DNA of 64,000 nt from Clostridia bacterium (GCA_017622085.1 JAGARU010000146.1:1-64000); one strand, 5' to 3'. Positions 41,538 to 51,745 are shown, numbered from the stretch's first letter. Numbers and translations are program-made. Notes: generated by a model not told the origin, from the sequence alone.

Positions 41538-42399
41538 CTCCTGAGCCCTCCCCTCTTAAGCGATCCATCATATGGGTTACCGCCCAGTTGACGGTATACA
41601 CGTCACGGCCGATGCCGATTCCCTCGTCGATCAGGGCGGCGGCGACCTTGGTGATCTCCGGCACGTCAAGTCCGACGGCGTAAAGCTCGTCGTATCGGCT
41701 GAAGACCTCAGCACAGGTGCCGTCCATGATCTGCTCTCCGTCCGAGAACACGATCACGCGGTCGCAGTAAATGGCCATATCCTCCATACTGTGGCTGATA
41801 ATGAGAACGGAATTGCCCGTGCTCCGCTGGTATTCGCGGATTCCGGTCAGAATTTCACGGCGGCCACGAGGGTCAAGGCCGGCCGCAGGCTCGTCCAGCA
41901 CCAAAAGCTTTGGCTCCATGGCGATAACGCCTGCCAAGGCCACGCGGCGCTTTTGTCCGCCAGACAGGTCAAAGGGAGATTTTTTAAGGGTTTCCTCCGA
42001 CAAACCGGTAAAACGGGCGGCACGGTGAACGCGCTCGGTGATCTCCTCCTCGGAGAGGCCCATATTGCGGGGGCCGAAGGCAATGTCCTTTTCTACCGTC
42101 TCCTCAAAGAGCTGGTGCTCCGGATGCTGCATAACGAGACCCACCTTGAAGCGGACGGAGGCGATTTTTTTCGGATTCTCCCAGATGTTGACCCCCTCCA
42201 CCAGCACCTCGCCGGAGGTGGGCTTGAGAAGGCCGTTCAAAAGCTGAACCAAGGTGGATTTTCCGGAGCCTGTATGGCCGATAATTCCGGTAATGGTGTT
42301 TTCCCGGATCTCCAGATTGATTCCCTTGAGGGCGTGTATTTCATACGGCGTGCCGCGGCCGTACACAAAGTCTACGTTTTTCAGTTCGGCAATGGCCAC
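41527..42399 (-). CDS. ecfA2: ECF transporter ATPase subunit A2
   Basis: The 290-residue ABC ATPase has Walker A GHTGSGKST, Q-loop MQHPEHQLF, signature LSGGQKRRVALAG and Walker B LLVLDEPAAGLDPRG. It pairs with EcfA1 (ends 2 bases apart) and EcfT for micronutrient import. QueT at 54184 could be one of its S components. Confidence 0.94.
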   Translation of the reverse strand: MAIAELKNVDFVYGRGTPYEIHALKGINLEIRENTITGIIGHTGSGKSTLVQLLNGLLKPTSGEVLVEGVNIWENPKKIASVRFKVGLVMQHPEHQLFEETVEKDIAFGPRNMGLSEEEITERVHRAARFTGLSEETLKKSPFDLSGGQKRRVALAGVIAMEPKLLVLDEPAAGLDPRGRREILTGIREYQRSTGNSVLIISHSMEDMAIYCDRVIVFSDGEQIMDGTCAEVFSRYDELYAVGLDVPEITKVAAALIDEGIGIGRDVYTVNWAVTHMMDRLRGEGSGDES

Positions 42400-42401
42400 G
42401 T

Positions 42402-43301
42402 TTATACGCTTCCTTTCTTTCTCTCTTCAAGAGCTTTTTTTACGACCTTGGCGCATTCCTCGGGGGTATATACGCCCACAGGAACGGGGAGTCCAAGCTC
42501 CTTTAAGCGATAGACAAACTCCGTTGCCTGAGGAACCTCAAGGCCTGCGTGCCAAAGCTCCTCGGCCCGGCAGAAGATCTCGGAGGGGGAGCCGTCCATG
42601 TAGATCTTGCCACGGTTCATTACGATAACACGGTCGGCGCGGGTAGCCTCGTCCATGTAGTGGGTGATCATAATGACGGTAATGCCCTCCTCGCGGTTCA
42701 GGCGCTCGATGGTATTCATAACCTCGCGTCGGCCGTGGGGGTCGAGCATGGCAGTGGATTCGTCAAAGATGATGCATTTGGGGCGCATGGCAATAATACC
42801 GGCAATTGCTACGCGCTGCTTTTGTCCTCCGGACAACTTATGAGGCGCATGGCGGGCATATTTAGTCATGCCAACGGTAGCAAGCGCTTCGTCCACCCGC
42901 TGACGGATCGTTTCCGACGGGAGGGACAAATTCTCAGGACCGAACGCCACGTCCTCCTCTACCACCGTTGCAACGATCTGGTTATCCGGATTCTGGAATA
43001 CCATGCCGATCTTCTTGCGGACGTCATAGACTTCCTCCTCCGACAGCTCGCCAGCGGTGATCTCCTTGCCGTCAATGGTGATGGTGCCAGAATCACAGGG
43101 GAGAATCATATTCAAAAGCTTAGCCAAGGTGGATTTTCCGGAGCCGTTATGGCCGAGAACGGCCACAAAGGAGCCCTCCTCGATCTCAAACGAGACGTCA
43201 TCCACTGCTTTTTTTGCGGGAGCAGCCTGAGCGCCGGCAGTATCGTCGACCTCAACAGGATAGGAATAGGTAAGGTGCTCCGCTTTGATCAGTATACTCA
43301 T
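42402..43301 (-). CDS. ecfA1: ECF transporter ATPase subunit A1
   Basis: The 299-residue ABC ATPase has Walker A GHNGSGKST, Q-loop FQNPDNQIV, signature LSGGQKQRVAIAG and Walker B CIIFDESTAMLDPHG. The gene opens the ecfA1-ecfA2-ecfT-truA cluster, 18 bases after the methyltransferase gene. Confidence 0.94.
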   Translation of the reverse strand: MSILIKAEHLTYSYPVEVDDTAGAQAAPAKKAVDDVSFEIEEGSFVAVLGHNGSGKSTLAKLLNMILPCDSGTITIDGKEITAGELSEEEVYDVRKKIGMVFQNPDNQIVATVVEEDVAFGPENLSLPSETIRQRVDEALATVGMTKYARHAPHKLSGGQKQRVAIAGIIAMRPKCIIFDESTAMLDPHGRREVMNTIERLNREEGITVIMITHYMDEATRADRVIVMNRGKIYMDGSPSEIFCRAEELWHAGLEVPQATEFVYRLKELGLPVPVGVYTPEECAKVVKKALEERKKGSV

Positions 43302-43319
43302 AATTGCCTCCTGACCGTA

Positions 43320-44195
43320 TTATTTTGATCTTGTCCAACGGGCGGCCGCGCCGCAGGGCAAGGCTCCACCGCTTTGAGTAACCGGGAGTGCGACCTCGCC
43401 GGTTTCAGTCGTTCCGCCGAATTTCGGCTCTACCTCAGCAGCCAGAACGTAGCCCATGGTCAAGGGCGAGAGGCCGGTGGTATAAGAGTTGATCAGCATA
43501 AAGAGGGGATCGTCGCTTAGGATCTGAGTACAAAGGGCGACGAAATCGCCAATGCATTCCTCCAGCTTCCAAACCTCGCCGCTGGGGCCGCGTCCGTAAG
43601 AGGGCGGATCCATAATGATGCCGTCATAGCGGTTGCCGCGACGGATCTCACGCTCGATAAACTTGCGGCAATCGTCCACGATGTAGCGGACGGGTGCCTC
43701 ACCGAGGCCGGAGAGGCGGAGATTTTCCTTTGCGCACTGAACCATGCCCTTAGAGGCATCCACGTGCACAACGGCGGCGCCGGCCATAGCGGCGGCGGCG
43801 GTAGCGCCTCCGGTATATGCAAAGAGATTCAGAACCTTGACCTCCCTGCCCTCTGCGCGACGGGCGCGGATCAGGCCGGAGAACCAATCCCAGTTAACGG
43901 CCTGCTCGGGGAAAAGACCGGTATGCTTGAAGCCCATGGGCTTTAGGGCGAAGGTAAGCTTGCCGTAAGAAATGTTCCAGGACTCGGGCAGGTCGTTTTT
44001 CACCCAGCTGCCTCCTCCGCTGGAGGAGCGGCGGTAGATGCCGTCCGCCCGGCGCCAGAGGGGGCTCTTTTTCTTGCCCGACCAGATCACCTGGGGATCA
44101 GGACGGATCAGGATATAGTTACCCCATCGCTCAAGACGCTCTCCGTCCGAGGCGTCGATCAATTCATAGTCTTTCCATCCATCGCTTAAATACAT
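43320..44195 (-). CDS. Class I SAM-dependent methyltransferase, rRNA type
   Basis: The 291-residue enzyme has the SAM-binding LNLFAYTGGAT and the catalytic region MDPPSYGRGPSGEVWKLE, as in RlmI/RlmK-type rRNA cytosine or guanine methyltransferases. It lacks the N-terminal PUA domain of RlmI; the first part (about 1-110) is different. The target base is uncertain. It starts 32 bases after the ruvC stop and is likely in the same transcript. Confidence 0.85.
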   Translation of the reverse strand: MYLSDGWKDYELIDASDGERLERWGNYILIRPDPQVIWSGKKKSPLWRRADGIYRRSSSGGGSWVKNDLPESWNISYGKLTFALKPMGFKHTGLFPEQAVNWDWFSGLIRARRAEGREVKVLNLFAYTGGATAAAAMAGAAVVHVDASKGMVQCAKENLRLSGLGEAPVRYIVDDCRKFIEREIRRGNRYDGIIMDPPSYGRGPSGEVWKLEECIGDFVALCTQILSDDPLFMLINSYTTGLSPLTMGYVLAAEVEPKFGGTTETGEVALPVTQSGGALPCGAAARWTRSK

Positions 44196-44227
44196 AATCG
44201 TTTCCTCCGTTTTAACGGCCTGATTTC

Positions 44228-44725
44228 TTATTTGTTATAGTACTGCCCAAGACGGGAGCCGCCGCAATGGGCGTGGCAGATGGCAAGTGCCAGGGCGTCT
44301 GCCGTATCGTCGGGCTTTGGGGGGGCATCCAAATTCAAGAACATGGTTACCATGGAGATGATCTGCTTTTTTTCTGCTCGGCCGTAGCCAACCACGGCCT
44401 GCTTGACCTGCAGGGGGGTATACTCATAAAGAGATACTCCATTTTGCACTGCGGACAGAAGAATGACGCCTCTTGCCTCGGCTACGATAATACCGGTTTT
44501 TTGGTTGGTGTTGAAGAACAGCTCCTCCACCGCCATAGCATCCGGACGGTATTTGTGAATGATTGCCGTCAACTCCCGATAAATGGTGTGAAGGCGATCC
44601 GGCGTGGGTGTGCCGGCACGAGTCTGAATGGCACCGTAGTCAATGACCCGGAAACGGTTGTTTTTATATTCCAGAACGCCCCAACCGACGATTGCATAGC
44701 CGGGGTCGATGCCAAGAATGATCAC
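44228..44725 (-). CDS. ruvC: Holliday junction endonuclease RuvC
   Basis: RuvC resolves Holliday junctions moved by RuvAB. The 165-residue protein has IILGIDPGYAIVGWG, AVEELFFNTN and a C-terminal DDTADALALAICH, giving the four acidic catalytic residues. The GTG start at 44725 with GGAGG 9 bases upstream matches the family length; the frame extends further upstream to 44800 but past the promoter. Unlike many Firmicutes it is not next to ruvAB, which lie at 48174 on the other strand. Confidence 0.94.
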   Translation of the reverse strand: MIILGIDPGYAIVGWGVLEYKNNRFRVIDYGAIQTRAGTPTPDRLHTIYRELTAIIHKYRPDAMAVEELFFNTNQKTGIIVAEARGVILLSAVQNGVSLYEYTPLQVKQAVVGYGRAEKKQIISMVTMFLNLDAPPKPDDTADALALAICHAHCGGSRLGQYYNK

Positions 44726-44776
44726 GGTGACTTGCCTCCCTTCGGGCGCGTGATAGCAAAACTTTCCTAATATAAT

Positions 44777-44805
44777 ATTATAGCATACTATCCTCCACAA
44801 GTCAA
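44777..44805 (-). promoter_or_regulatory. Promoter of ruvC
   Basis: TTGACT (44800-44805), 17 bases, TATAAT (44777-44782) on the minus strand, about 50 bases before the ruvC start. Confidence 0.85.
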
Positions 44806-44836
44806 ATAGAAAAGATGAATATTATTTGAAGGATTT

Positions 44837-44917
44837 ATGTCCTTTCGCGAATCGGATTTGTGCTATCTGCCGTACATGCCCGTCGGGAACAAGTACAAAA
44901 AGCCTCACGAGAAATAG
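44837..44917 (+). CDS. Possible 26-residue small protein
   Basis: A short open frame (ATG at 44837, TAG at 44915) encodes a peptide starting MSFRESDLCYLPYMPVGNKY. It is preceded by GAAGGA 5 bases upstream and followed 9 bases later by a strong terminator. The 325-base gap between ruvC and the DUF951 gene holds nothing else besides promoters. No clear promoter is seen for it on the plus strand, so it is uncertain. Confidence 0.35.
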   Translation: MSFRESDLCYLPYMPVGNKYKKPHEK

Positions 44918-44920
44918 TAA

Positions 44921-44954
44921 CAAAAAGCGGCCGTAATTTTTTACGGTCGCTTTT
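44921..44954 (+). terminator. Rho-independent terminator
   Basis: GCGGCCGTAA (44927-44936) and TTACGGTCGC (44941-44950) around TTTT, followed by TTTTC. It ends whatever is transcribed rightwards from the ruvC upstream region. Confidence 0.8.
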
Positions 44955-44964
44955 CAAATTTTGG

Positions 44965-44993
44965 TTTACTTCCCGGGAAAAGAATGGTATAAT
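44965..44993 (+). promoter_or_regulatory. Promoter of the DUF951-yfhO genes
   Basis: TTTACT (44965-44970), 17 bases, TATAAT (44988-44993). Confidence 0.75.
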
Positions 44994-45051
44994 AGTAAAT
45001 ATGTACGGTGGGGACTTATGCCCATCGATTCTCTTGGAGGAGGTACCTGCC

Positions 45052-45258
45052 TTGCCTACGATACCGAAGCTGACTGTGGGAGATACGCTGGAGCTGAAAA
45101 AGCCCCATCCCTGCGGTGGAAAAACCTTTAAAATTTTACGTGTCGGTGCGGACGTACGCATTCTTTGTGCCACCTGCGGACACGATATGACTCTTGAGCG
45201 AATCAAGCTGGAAAAGAGCATTAAAAAGATCATTCCTGCAACGGAGGAAACCCAATGA
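45052..45258 (+). CDS. DUF951-family protein
   Basis: The 68-residue protein is basic with LTVGDTLELKKPHPCGGKTF, RVGADVRILCATCGHDMTLER and cysteines at 21, 39 and 42 that may bind metal. DUF951 proteins are small, widespread in Firmicutes and functionally uncharacterised. A TTG start at 45052 is chosen because GGAGGAGG lies 7 bases upstream and the family N-terminus begins there. The stop overlaps the yfhO start (ATGA). Confidence 0.85.
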   Translation: MPTIPKLTVGDTLELKKPHPCGGKTFKILRVGADVRILCATCGHDMTLERIKLEKSIKKIIPATEETQ

Positions 45259-48155
45259 ACAAATTTTTATCGAACAAATTGATCTCACCGTCGGCGCTCC
45301 TTGACCGGACGGGACTCAAGGACCGCTTCCGTCGGTTGATGGCGGACAAGGGCTATCTGGGCCTGGCCTTTTTGATTCCCTTTGTCCTTATGACGCTGAT
45401 CTATGCGGGAATGGACGTTTGGCCCTTTGGCCGCCACAGCATTCTGATGCTGGATATGAACGGTCAGTACATTTATTTCTTTGAGCAGTTCCGCGACATT
45501 ATTCTTGGCAAGGGCAACCTGCTTTATTCCTTTGAGCGCGCCATGGGCGGTGAGTTCTTCGGTATTTTTGCCTACTACATCTCCAGCCCCTTCTCCTTTG
45601 TGACCCTCCTCTTCCCCCAGCGGATGATCACGGAGGCCGTCTTCCTTATGATGGTGCTGAAATGTGCCAGCTGTGGCCTTACCTTTGGCTACTATCTGCA
45701 CGCCACCCGCAAAAGAGCTCCCTATACCACCATCATCTTCTCGACGGCTTACGCCCTGACCTCCTACAGCGTGGTTATGCAGAACAACATTATGTGGTTT
45801 GACTGCATTATCCTGCTCCCCCTCATTGTTCTTGGTATTGAGGAGCTGATCAAGTACGGAAAATTCAAAATGTACGTGATCTGCCTTGCCTGGGCGGTAT
45901 TCAGCAACTTCTATATCGGTTACATGATGTGCTTCTTTGTGGCCATCTACTTCTTCTACTACTTTATTGCCCATCCCACTACCGTTACCAATCCCCGCAG
46001 TGAGCGGTCCCACTTTATCAAGTCCCTTGTGCGCATTGGCATTTGCTCTGCCATTGCTCTTGGTATTGCGGCATTTATTATCCTTACCGTTCAGTATTCT
46101 CTGACCTTCGGTAAGAGCACCTTCTCGACGCCGAATCTTACGGTTTATGAGAAGTTTGACTTCCTTGACCTTCTGACCAAGCTGTACGTGGGTTCCTACG
46201 ACACGGTGCGGACGGACGGACTGCCCATGATCTACACCGGCTTGCTTACGATCATTCTCCTGCCGGTATACTTCCTCTCAAACAAGATCAAGCTGAGAGA
46301 AAAAGCGGCCACCTGCGGACTTGCGTTCCTGTTCCTTGCCAGCTTTAACGTAAGCGTTATCGACCTGTTCTGGCACGGCATGCAGGTGCCCAACTGGCTG
46401 AATTACCGCTATGCCTTTATCCTTTGCTTTGTCCTGCTTATGATGGCGGTGAAGGCCTTTGACTCTCTGAAAGAGACCTCCTACTCCGTGATTCTCGCCT
46501 CCATTGCCGGCTGGAGCATTCTGCTTCTGATTCTCCAGAAGCTGGGCTACTCCAACGTACACGATTTTGCGTGCGTATGGCTTTCCATCGTATTCTTTGC
46601 CATCTATGCCTTTGTGATCCGATTCTTTACCACGACTCGCTTGAAGCAAACCGCTATGACGCTTTTGACGGCGGTGGTTGCCATTGAACTCTTTGTTGGC
46701 GGACTTTTGAATCTGGCCTACTTCATCAAGGACGTTGGTTACGCCAGCCGTGCAACCTACACTGTATTTATGGATGCCATGCGGCCGGCGGCAAAATGGG
46801 TTCTTGACAACGACGACTCCTTCTACCGTTTTGAAAAGACCATTTCCCGCAAGGTAAACGATAACTTTGCGCTGAACATCCGCGGTGTGACCAACTCCAC
46901 CTCCACTCTGAACCGATCCATTATCGTATTACTGGATCAGTTGGGTATTGCCTCTCCCACCTACGCACACTGGTCGCTTTACACGGGTGCGAACCCTGTG
47001 TTCGACTCCCTGCTCGGTATTAAGTATCTGATCACACCGATCCATCTGGCGGAATCGGAGATCCAGTACTACCAGACCTACAGCTACAAGGCGCATGAGG
47101 GTGCCTCTGAGCTGTACGAGATGGTGCAGAACATCAACGATCAGTTTGAAATTTACAAAAATCCGGATGCGCTGTCCATCGCTTACTGTGTAAGCCAGGA
47201 CATGAAGGAATTTGACATGACCTCCGGTAGCTATCTGACTCCCTTTGACCGGATGAACGGACTTCTTTCCACCATGAACGGATACACCCGTTCCTACAAG
47301 ATCTTTGCATCGGCCTCGGCTAATGCGGCCTCTCCGGAACTGAACAACTGCACGGTAAAGATTACCACCGGTGCGCGCACCTATTCGAGAATCGATGCGA
47401 GCAAGCCTGCCACCATCACCTACACTGTGACGGCCAAGAAAGACGGTCACATCTATTGCTTCTTCCCGGCAGAAACCTACTACGGCGAATGCAATCTTGA
47501 GATTCAGTACGAGGAGGACGGTGCATTTGAGCACTACTCCACCTACTACGGCCTTGAGACCTATACCACGGTGGATCTGGGTGAATTTGCTGAGGGACAG
47601 ACCTTCCGCGTTCGTCTTTCCTTTGACTACGGTCAGCTCCGCTTGCGCTCCCGCACCAACTACTTCGTTTACGTGGATGAGGAAATGTACGACTCCTTCC
47701 TCTCTCCCCTGAAGGAGGGTCAGCTGAACATTACCGATTGGTCCGACACACACTTTGACGGAACCATTTCCGCAAAAGAGAATCAGATCGTATTTACCAC
47801 CCTGCCCTACGATGCCGGCTGGATCGTAAAGGTGGACGGTCAGCGGGTTGACACCTACAAGGTGCTGGATTCTCTGCTTGCCTTCGACATCGATGCCGGT
47901 GACCATACGGTTGAGATGGTTTACCGTCCCACCTGCTACGTGGCGGGAACCACGATCACCTTCGTATCCATCGGTCTGTTTGCAGGTCTTTGGGTACTGG
48001 ATACCAAGCGGAAGAAGAATAACAAAATCGGATTTACCGTTCCCGGTGAGGAGCTGACCCCTCTTGAGGGTACGGAAGAGATTTTTGAGGAAAACCTTCC
48101 GTCCGATACGGAGGAGGACGCCGGCAAGGCCGATGCGCCTTCGAGCGACGCTTAA
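45255..48155 (+). CDS. YfhO-family membrane glycosyltransferase-like protein
   Basis: The 966-residue protein has about 12-14 N-terminal membrane helices (to about 520), a long extracytoplasmic region and one C-terminal helix near 900-920. It belongs to the YfhO/bacterial membrane GT-C-like family (GQYIYFFEQFRDII ... LNYRYAFILCFVL). Bacillus YfhO modifies lipoteichoic acid with sugar; here that role is inferred. The tail is acidic. Translation is coupled to the DUF951 gene by the ATGA overlap. Confidence 0.85.
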   Translation: MNKFLSNKLISPSALLDRTGLKDRFRRLMADKGYLGLAFLIPFVLMTLIYAGMDVWPFGRHSILMLDMNGQYIYFFEQFRDIILGKGNLLYSFERAMGGEFFGIFAYYISSPFSFVTLLFPQRMITEAVFLMMVLKCASCGLTFGYYLHATRKRAPYTTIIFSTAYALTSYSVVMQNNIMWFDCIILLPLIVLGIEELIKYGKFKMYVICLAWAVFSNFYIGYMMCFFVAIYFFYYFIAHPTTVTNPRSERSHFIKSLVRIGICSAIALGIAAFIILTVQYSLTFGKSTFSTPNLTVYEKFDFLDLLTKLYVGSYDTVRTDGLPMIYTGLLTIILLPVYFLSNKIKLREKAATCGLAFLFLASFNVSVIDLFWHGMQVPNWLNYRYAFILCFVLLMMAVKAFDSLKETSYSVILASIAGWSILLLILQKLGYSNVHDFACVWLSIVFFAIYAFVIRFFTTTRLKQTAMTLLTAVVAIELFVGGLLNLAYFIKDVGYASRATYTVFMDAMRPAAKWVLDNDDSFYRFEKTISRKVNDNFALNIRGVTNSTSTLNRSIIVLLDQLGIASPTYAHWSLYTGANPVFDSLLGIKYLITPIHLAESEIQYYQTYSYKAHEGASELYEMVQNINDQFEIYKNPDALSIAYCVSQDMKEFDMTSGSYLTPFDRMNGLLSTMNGYTRSYKIFASASANAASPELNNCTVKITTGARTYSRIDASKPATITYTVTAKKDGHIYCFFPAETYYGECNLEIQYEEDGAFEHYSTYYGLETYTTVDLGEFAEGQTFRVRLSFDYGQLRLRSRTNYFVYVDEEMYDSFLSPLKEGQLNITDWSDTHFDGTISAKENQIVFTTLPYDAGWIVKVDGQRVDTYKVLDSLLAFDIDAGDHTVEMVYRPTCYVAGTTITFVSIGLFAGLWVLDTKRKKNNKIGFTVPGEELTPLEGTEEIFEENLPSDTEEDAGKADAPSSDA

Positions 48156-48173
48156 GAAAGGAATCTTTGCTTT

Positions 48174-48779
48174 ATGATCTATCATCTTTGCGGCGAGGTC
48201 GTTCTTTGTGAGAACGACTTTGCCGTGCTGGACGTGGGTGGTGTTGGCTATCGGTTGACGGTTAGCCAGAACACTGCCGCACGGATACGTGCAAATATTG
48301 GAAAAACCCTAAAGCTCCTTACCCACATGAGCGTTCGCGAGGATGCGGTGGAGCTGTTCGGCTTCCGGGATGAGGATGAATTGACGGCGTTTAAGCTGTT
48401 GATCACCGTTTCCGGTGTGGGCCCAAAGGCGGCGATGTCCATTCTTTCCGTAATGACGCCTGACCGACTGGCTGCCGCCGTTTGTGCGGAGGATGCCAAG
48501 GCCATTGCCAAGGCACCCGGTGTTGGCTCGAAAACGGCCGCGCGAGTGGTGCTGGATCTGAAGGGCAAGCTGGCAAAGGAATTCCCGTCGGCCACGAACG
48601 GAGTGGTTTATGAAGAGATGGGGCAAGCTCCCAGCGGTGGAAATGCAGACGAGGCTCTGGAGGCCCTGATCGTACTCGGCTACCGTCGGGCGGAGGCCAT
48701 GCAGGCCATGAAGGGTCTGGATCCCTCGGCAGACACGGGCGCCCTGATCAAAGCGGCTCTTGCAAAACTGATGAAATAA
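48174..48779 (+). CDS. ruvA: Holliday junction branch migration protein RuvA
   Basis: The 201-residue protein has the OB domain (MIYHLCGEVVLCENDFAVLD), the helix-hairpin-helix region (LITVSGVGPKAAMSILSV ... APGVGSKTAARVVLDLKGK) and a C-terminal UBA-like domain. It binds the four-way junction and recruits RuvB, encoded 12 bases downstream. Confidence 0.95.
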   Translation: MIYHLCGEVVLCENDFAVLDVGGVGYRLTVSQNTAARIRANIGKTLKLLTHMSVREDAVELFGFRDEDELTAFKLLITVSGVGPKAAMSILSVMTPDRLAAAVCAEDAKAIAKAPGVGSKTAARVVLDLKGKLAKEFPSATNGVVYEEMGQAPSGGNADEALEALIVLGYRRAEAMQAMKGLDPSADTGALIKAALAKLMK

Positions 48780-48791
48780 GGAGGTATTCGT

Positions 48792-49859
48792 ATGCCAATG
48801 AATGAAATGGAATATGACTTTGAGGATCGGATCCTCTCTTCCTCCTACACCTCGGAGGACACGGACAACGAGCCCACCCTGCGCCCCCGAACCTTTGACG
48901 AGTACATCGGCCAGGAAAAGGCGAAGGAGGTCTTGAAGATCTACATTGACGCGGTAAAGCTCCGCGGCGATGCCCTCGACCACGTACTGCTGTACGGACC
49001 GCCCGGCCTCGGTAAGACCACCCTCTCCGGCATTATTGCGGCGGAGCTTGGCGTAAATCTGCGCCTGACCTCCGGTCCTGCCATCGAAAAGCAGGGAGAC
49101 CTGGTGGCTTTGCTTACCAATCTGAAGGAAAATGACGTTCTGTTTATTGACGAGATCCACCGTCTCTCCCGACAGGTTGAGGAGGTTCTTTACCCTGCCA
49201 TGGAGGACTCGGCCGTTGATATTATTATTGGAAAGGGCCCGTCGGCACGGAGTATCCGGATCGATCTGCCCAAATTTACTCTGATCGGTGCAACCACCCG
49301 ATCCGGTCAGCTGACCGCCCCCTTGCGCGACCGCTTTGGCGTGCTTCTCCGTCTGGAACTTTATTCCCCGGAGGAGTTGGCGACAATCGTTAAGCGCAGT
49401 GCCGGCATTCTTGGGATTCCCATTGATGAGGAGGGTGCTTTGGAGGTCGCCTCCCGCTCCCGCGGCACACCCCGTATTGCCAACCGCCTCTTAAAGCGCG
49501 TGCGCGATTTTGCCCAGGTGCGCGGAAACGGTATGATCGACGTAAACTGTGCCCAAAAGGCTTTGCGTATGCTGGAAATTGACGAGCTGGGGCTTGACAA
49601 CACTGACCGTCGGATGCTCCGAACCATTATCGATTTTTATGACGGTGGACCCGTGGGTCTGGAAACCTTAGCCGCCACCATTGGTGAGGAAGCAGTAACC
49701 ATTGAGGACGTTTACGAGCCGTATCTGATGCAGATCGGATTTTTAAGCCGTACGCCCCGGGGACGTTGTGTAACCAAGCTGGCCTACGACCATCTGGGAA
49801 TTCCCTTCCGTGGTTCGCGGACAAATCCGGCACAGATCTCTATGGAAGACAACGCTTAA
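48792..49859 (+). CDS. ruvB: Holliday junction branch migration helicase RuvB
   Basis: The 355-residue AAA+ motor has Walker [10 protein letters not shown], Walker B FIDEIHRL, sensor [18 protein letters not shown] and a winged-helix C-terminus ([21 protein letters not shown]). It drives branch migration with RuvA. AAGGAGG precedes the start. Its TAA overlaps the stop of the convergent M14 peptidase gene, with no room for a terminator. Confidence 0.96.
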   Translation: MPMNEMEYDFEDRILSSSYTSEDTDNEPTLRPRTFDEYIGQEKAKEVLKIYIDAVKLRGDALDHVLLYGPPGLGKTTLSGIIAAELGVNLRLTSGPAIEKQGDLVALLTNLKENDVLFIDEIHRLSRQVEEVLYPAMEDSAVDIIIGKGPSARSIRIDLPKFTLIGATTRSGQLTAPLRDRFGVLLRLELYSPEELATIVKRSAGILGIPIDEEGALEVASRSRGTPRIANRLLKRVRDFAQVRGNGMIDVNCAQKALRMLEIDELGLDNTDRRMLRTIIDFYDGGPVGLETLAATIGEEAVTIEDVYEPYLMQIGFLSRTPRGRCVTKLAYDHLGIPFRGSRTNPAQISMEDNA

Positions 49860-50764
49860 ACCAAGAGCGGGGCGGTAAACAACGCCTCGCGGATGGCCTC
49901 ATAAATATCACTTGCCTTATTTTGCGGGAGCGGATTTTGTCCTCTCCCGCATTCAAAGGTAAAGGCGGGACGGTTAAAGGCTTGAATAAACCAATCCGTC
50001 AGACCTCCGTAGGCGGCCATGCCCTCCGGCCTTGACGGTCGGTATCCGGTCATGCGGCCGAAGAGTGCGGCGATCCGTGCGGAGGATGGCGGTATGCAAT
50101 CACCGGAGGAATAGTAGATCTCCTCGCCTTGGGTATGCAAAGTAAGGATCATGCGGATGTTTTCGTGGCGGCGAATATAGCTCGCCAGAGCGGCGGTTTC
50201 CGGCTCAGACTCCGGATATTCCCCGCTGAAGCGGGTGGGTGCACCACCGAAAATTCCCTTCTCCCGTTCCAGCCTTTTATATGCGGCAAAGCCGGCGTTA
50301 TAGTTATGGTTCAGATCCACTCCGCGGGCGTTGGCCTGCCAGCGGGTAAAATCCGGATTGCCGCCGTTATAGAACAACAGGCGCTCCCTGACGGGATCGT
50401 TTCCCGGGATTCCGTGGATCTGAAGATCAGCGCCATCGGGATTGAGCTGAGGAACGATGCACAAGCATCGGTTTTCCGCAACACAAGACGGGCGGATGCC
50501 ATAAACGTGACGCTCCGTACCGGCCAAGCGGCAAAAATCCTCCACGTAGGATAAGAGCACCTCTGTGGTGATCCACTCCATTCCATGGTGAGTTGCCACG
50601 TATAGAACCGTCGGCTTGCGTGGGTCGCCGATGCGAAGAAGGGGGATGTCCCGACCAAGGACACTTTGGCCGAGGGAGGTCATCTTCAAAATTGGGAAAC
50701 GCTTCAGGAGTGTCCCGATTGCCTTTTGCGTATGGGCAGAATCGTAAGGATGGGTATGATCCAT
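49856..50764 (-). CDS. M14-family zinc carboxypeptidase
   Basis: The 302-residue protein has the M14 zinc site THHGMEW (H60, E63), the later His in [10 protein letters not shown], and the catalytic Glu in FTFECGRG. It resembles gamma-D-glutamyl-diamino acid endopeptidases that cut peptidoglycan stem peptides. No signal peptide is visible, suggesting cytosolic recycling or a mother-cell role. The ATG at 50764 with GAAGG upstream is preferred over the GTG at 50800. Confidence 0.85.
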   Translation of the reverse strand: MDHTHPYDSAHTQKAIGTLLKRFPILKMTSLGQSVLGRDIPLLRIGDPRKPTVLYVATHHGMEWITTEVLLSYVEDFCRLAGTERHVYGIRPSCVAENRCLCIVPQLNPDGADLQIHGIPGNDPVRERLLFYNGGNPDFTRWQANARGVDLNHNYNAGFAAYKRLEREKGIFGGAPTRFSGEYPESEPETAALASYIRRHENIRMILTLHTQGEEIYYSSGDCIPPSSARIAALFGRMTGYRPSRPEGMAAYGGLTDWFIQAFNRPAFTFECGRGQNPLPQNKASDIYEAIREALFTAPLLV

Positions 50765-50888
50765 GATGCTTACCTTCGCTTTCTTGTTTCGATCGCTCAC
50801 TAAGAGTATTTAGTACCATATTTATGTGAATTTACAGAAAAACATTCCGCCGTCATATGGCTGGGTGTTTTCAGAAAGGAGCTTTTCT

Positions 50889-51611
50889 ATGGCAAAGACC
50901 AAAGCCTGCCCAAAAACGGACACCGAACGGTTTTTGACTGTGGCCTGCGTAACGGTTTTTGGAACGGTGATCTTGTATCGGCTATGCTACATGCTTCGGA
51001 CGGCGGTTTATTATGACTCTTCCGTTACGGATGCAATGTTTAATCTGATCCACTACATTTGCTCCGCTCTGCAATCGGCCGCGCACGGGTTGATGCTGGC
51101 GACAATCGTATGTGCGTTCTTCCTTGGGGAGCCGAAATGCTACCGTCGGGCAATTTTCATTGCCAGCGGCGGAATTCTGCTTCTCCATCTCTCTGCCTTT
51201 CTTGTGGATCAAATCAACGGAGTGATCACGGATGCGCTGTCGACGCTTTTGCTTGTGCTGATCACCATTTTAATTGAGCTTCTCCTTGAAACGGCCGTTA
51301 CGGTGCTGATTCTTTGGATCGGCTTCCGCAAGAAACGTGCCTTGCTTCCGGTGGAGTCCGTATTTTCCCTCAAAAAGCCTCCCCAGGTGGCGGCTTTGGC
51401 AGTCGCGGCCGTTTACTTCCTTGAGTGCCTTTATGCACACGTCACGGAGATCGTAAGCTTCTTTCTCTCCGATGCGGCGGTGTTCAACGGCGAGGTGGCC
51501 TTTGAGATCGTTGGACGGTTCTTTGAAGCGGCCATGACGGGATTTGTAATTCCCTACGCCATGATTCTGCTGTTTTTACTGTTTTTCGCCCCAAGAAGCG
51601 AAAAAAATTAA
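50889..51611 (+). CDS. Multi-pass membrane protein of unknown function
   Basis: The 240-residue protein has about six hydrophobic helices (near 16-38, 52-74, 80-100, 110-140, 155-180, 205-235) and short polar termini. AAAGGAG lies 7 bases before the ATG at 50889; the frame extends upstream but that part lacks a ribosome-binding site. No family motif is recognised. Confidence 0.7.
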   Translation: MAKTKACPKTDTERFLTVACVTVFGTVILYRLCYMLRTAVYYDSSVTDAMFNLIHYICSALQSAAHGLMLATIVCAFFLGEPKCYRRAIFIASGGILLLHLSAFLVDQINGVITDALSTLLLVLITILIELLLETAVTVLILWIGFRKKRALLPVESVFSLKKPPQVAALAVAAVYFLECLYAHVTEIVSFFLSDAAVFNGEVAFEIVGRFFEAAMTGFVIPYAMILLFLLFFAPRSEKN

Positions 51612-51745
51612 CATTTAACGAGAGAATATTCTAAGAAAGCTATTCCATTTTTCGTTTAATTGTGATATGATATAAATTGTGGTTTTATATGCCCATGGGG
51701 CAATGGCCCGTATTATATTGCCGCCATGCGGCTTTGGAGGTTATC

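Noticed and set aside
44860..45258. A longer start for the DUF951 gene
   Set aside because: The frame is open back to 44860, but the terminator at 44921-44954 and the promoter at 44965-44993 lie inside that extension.
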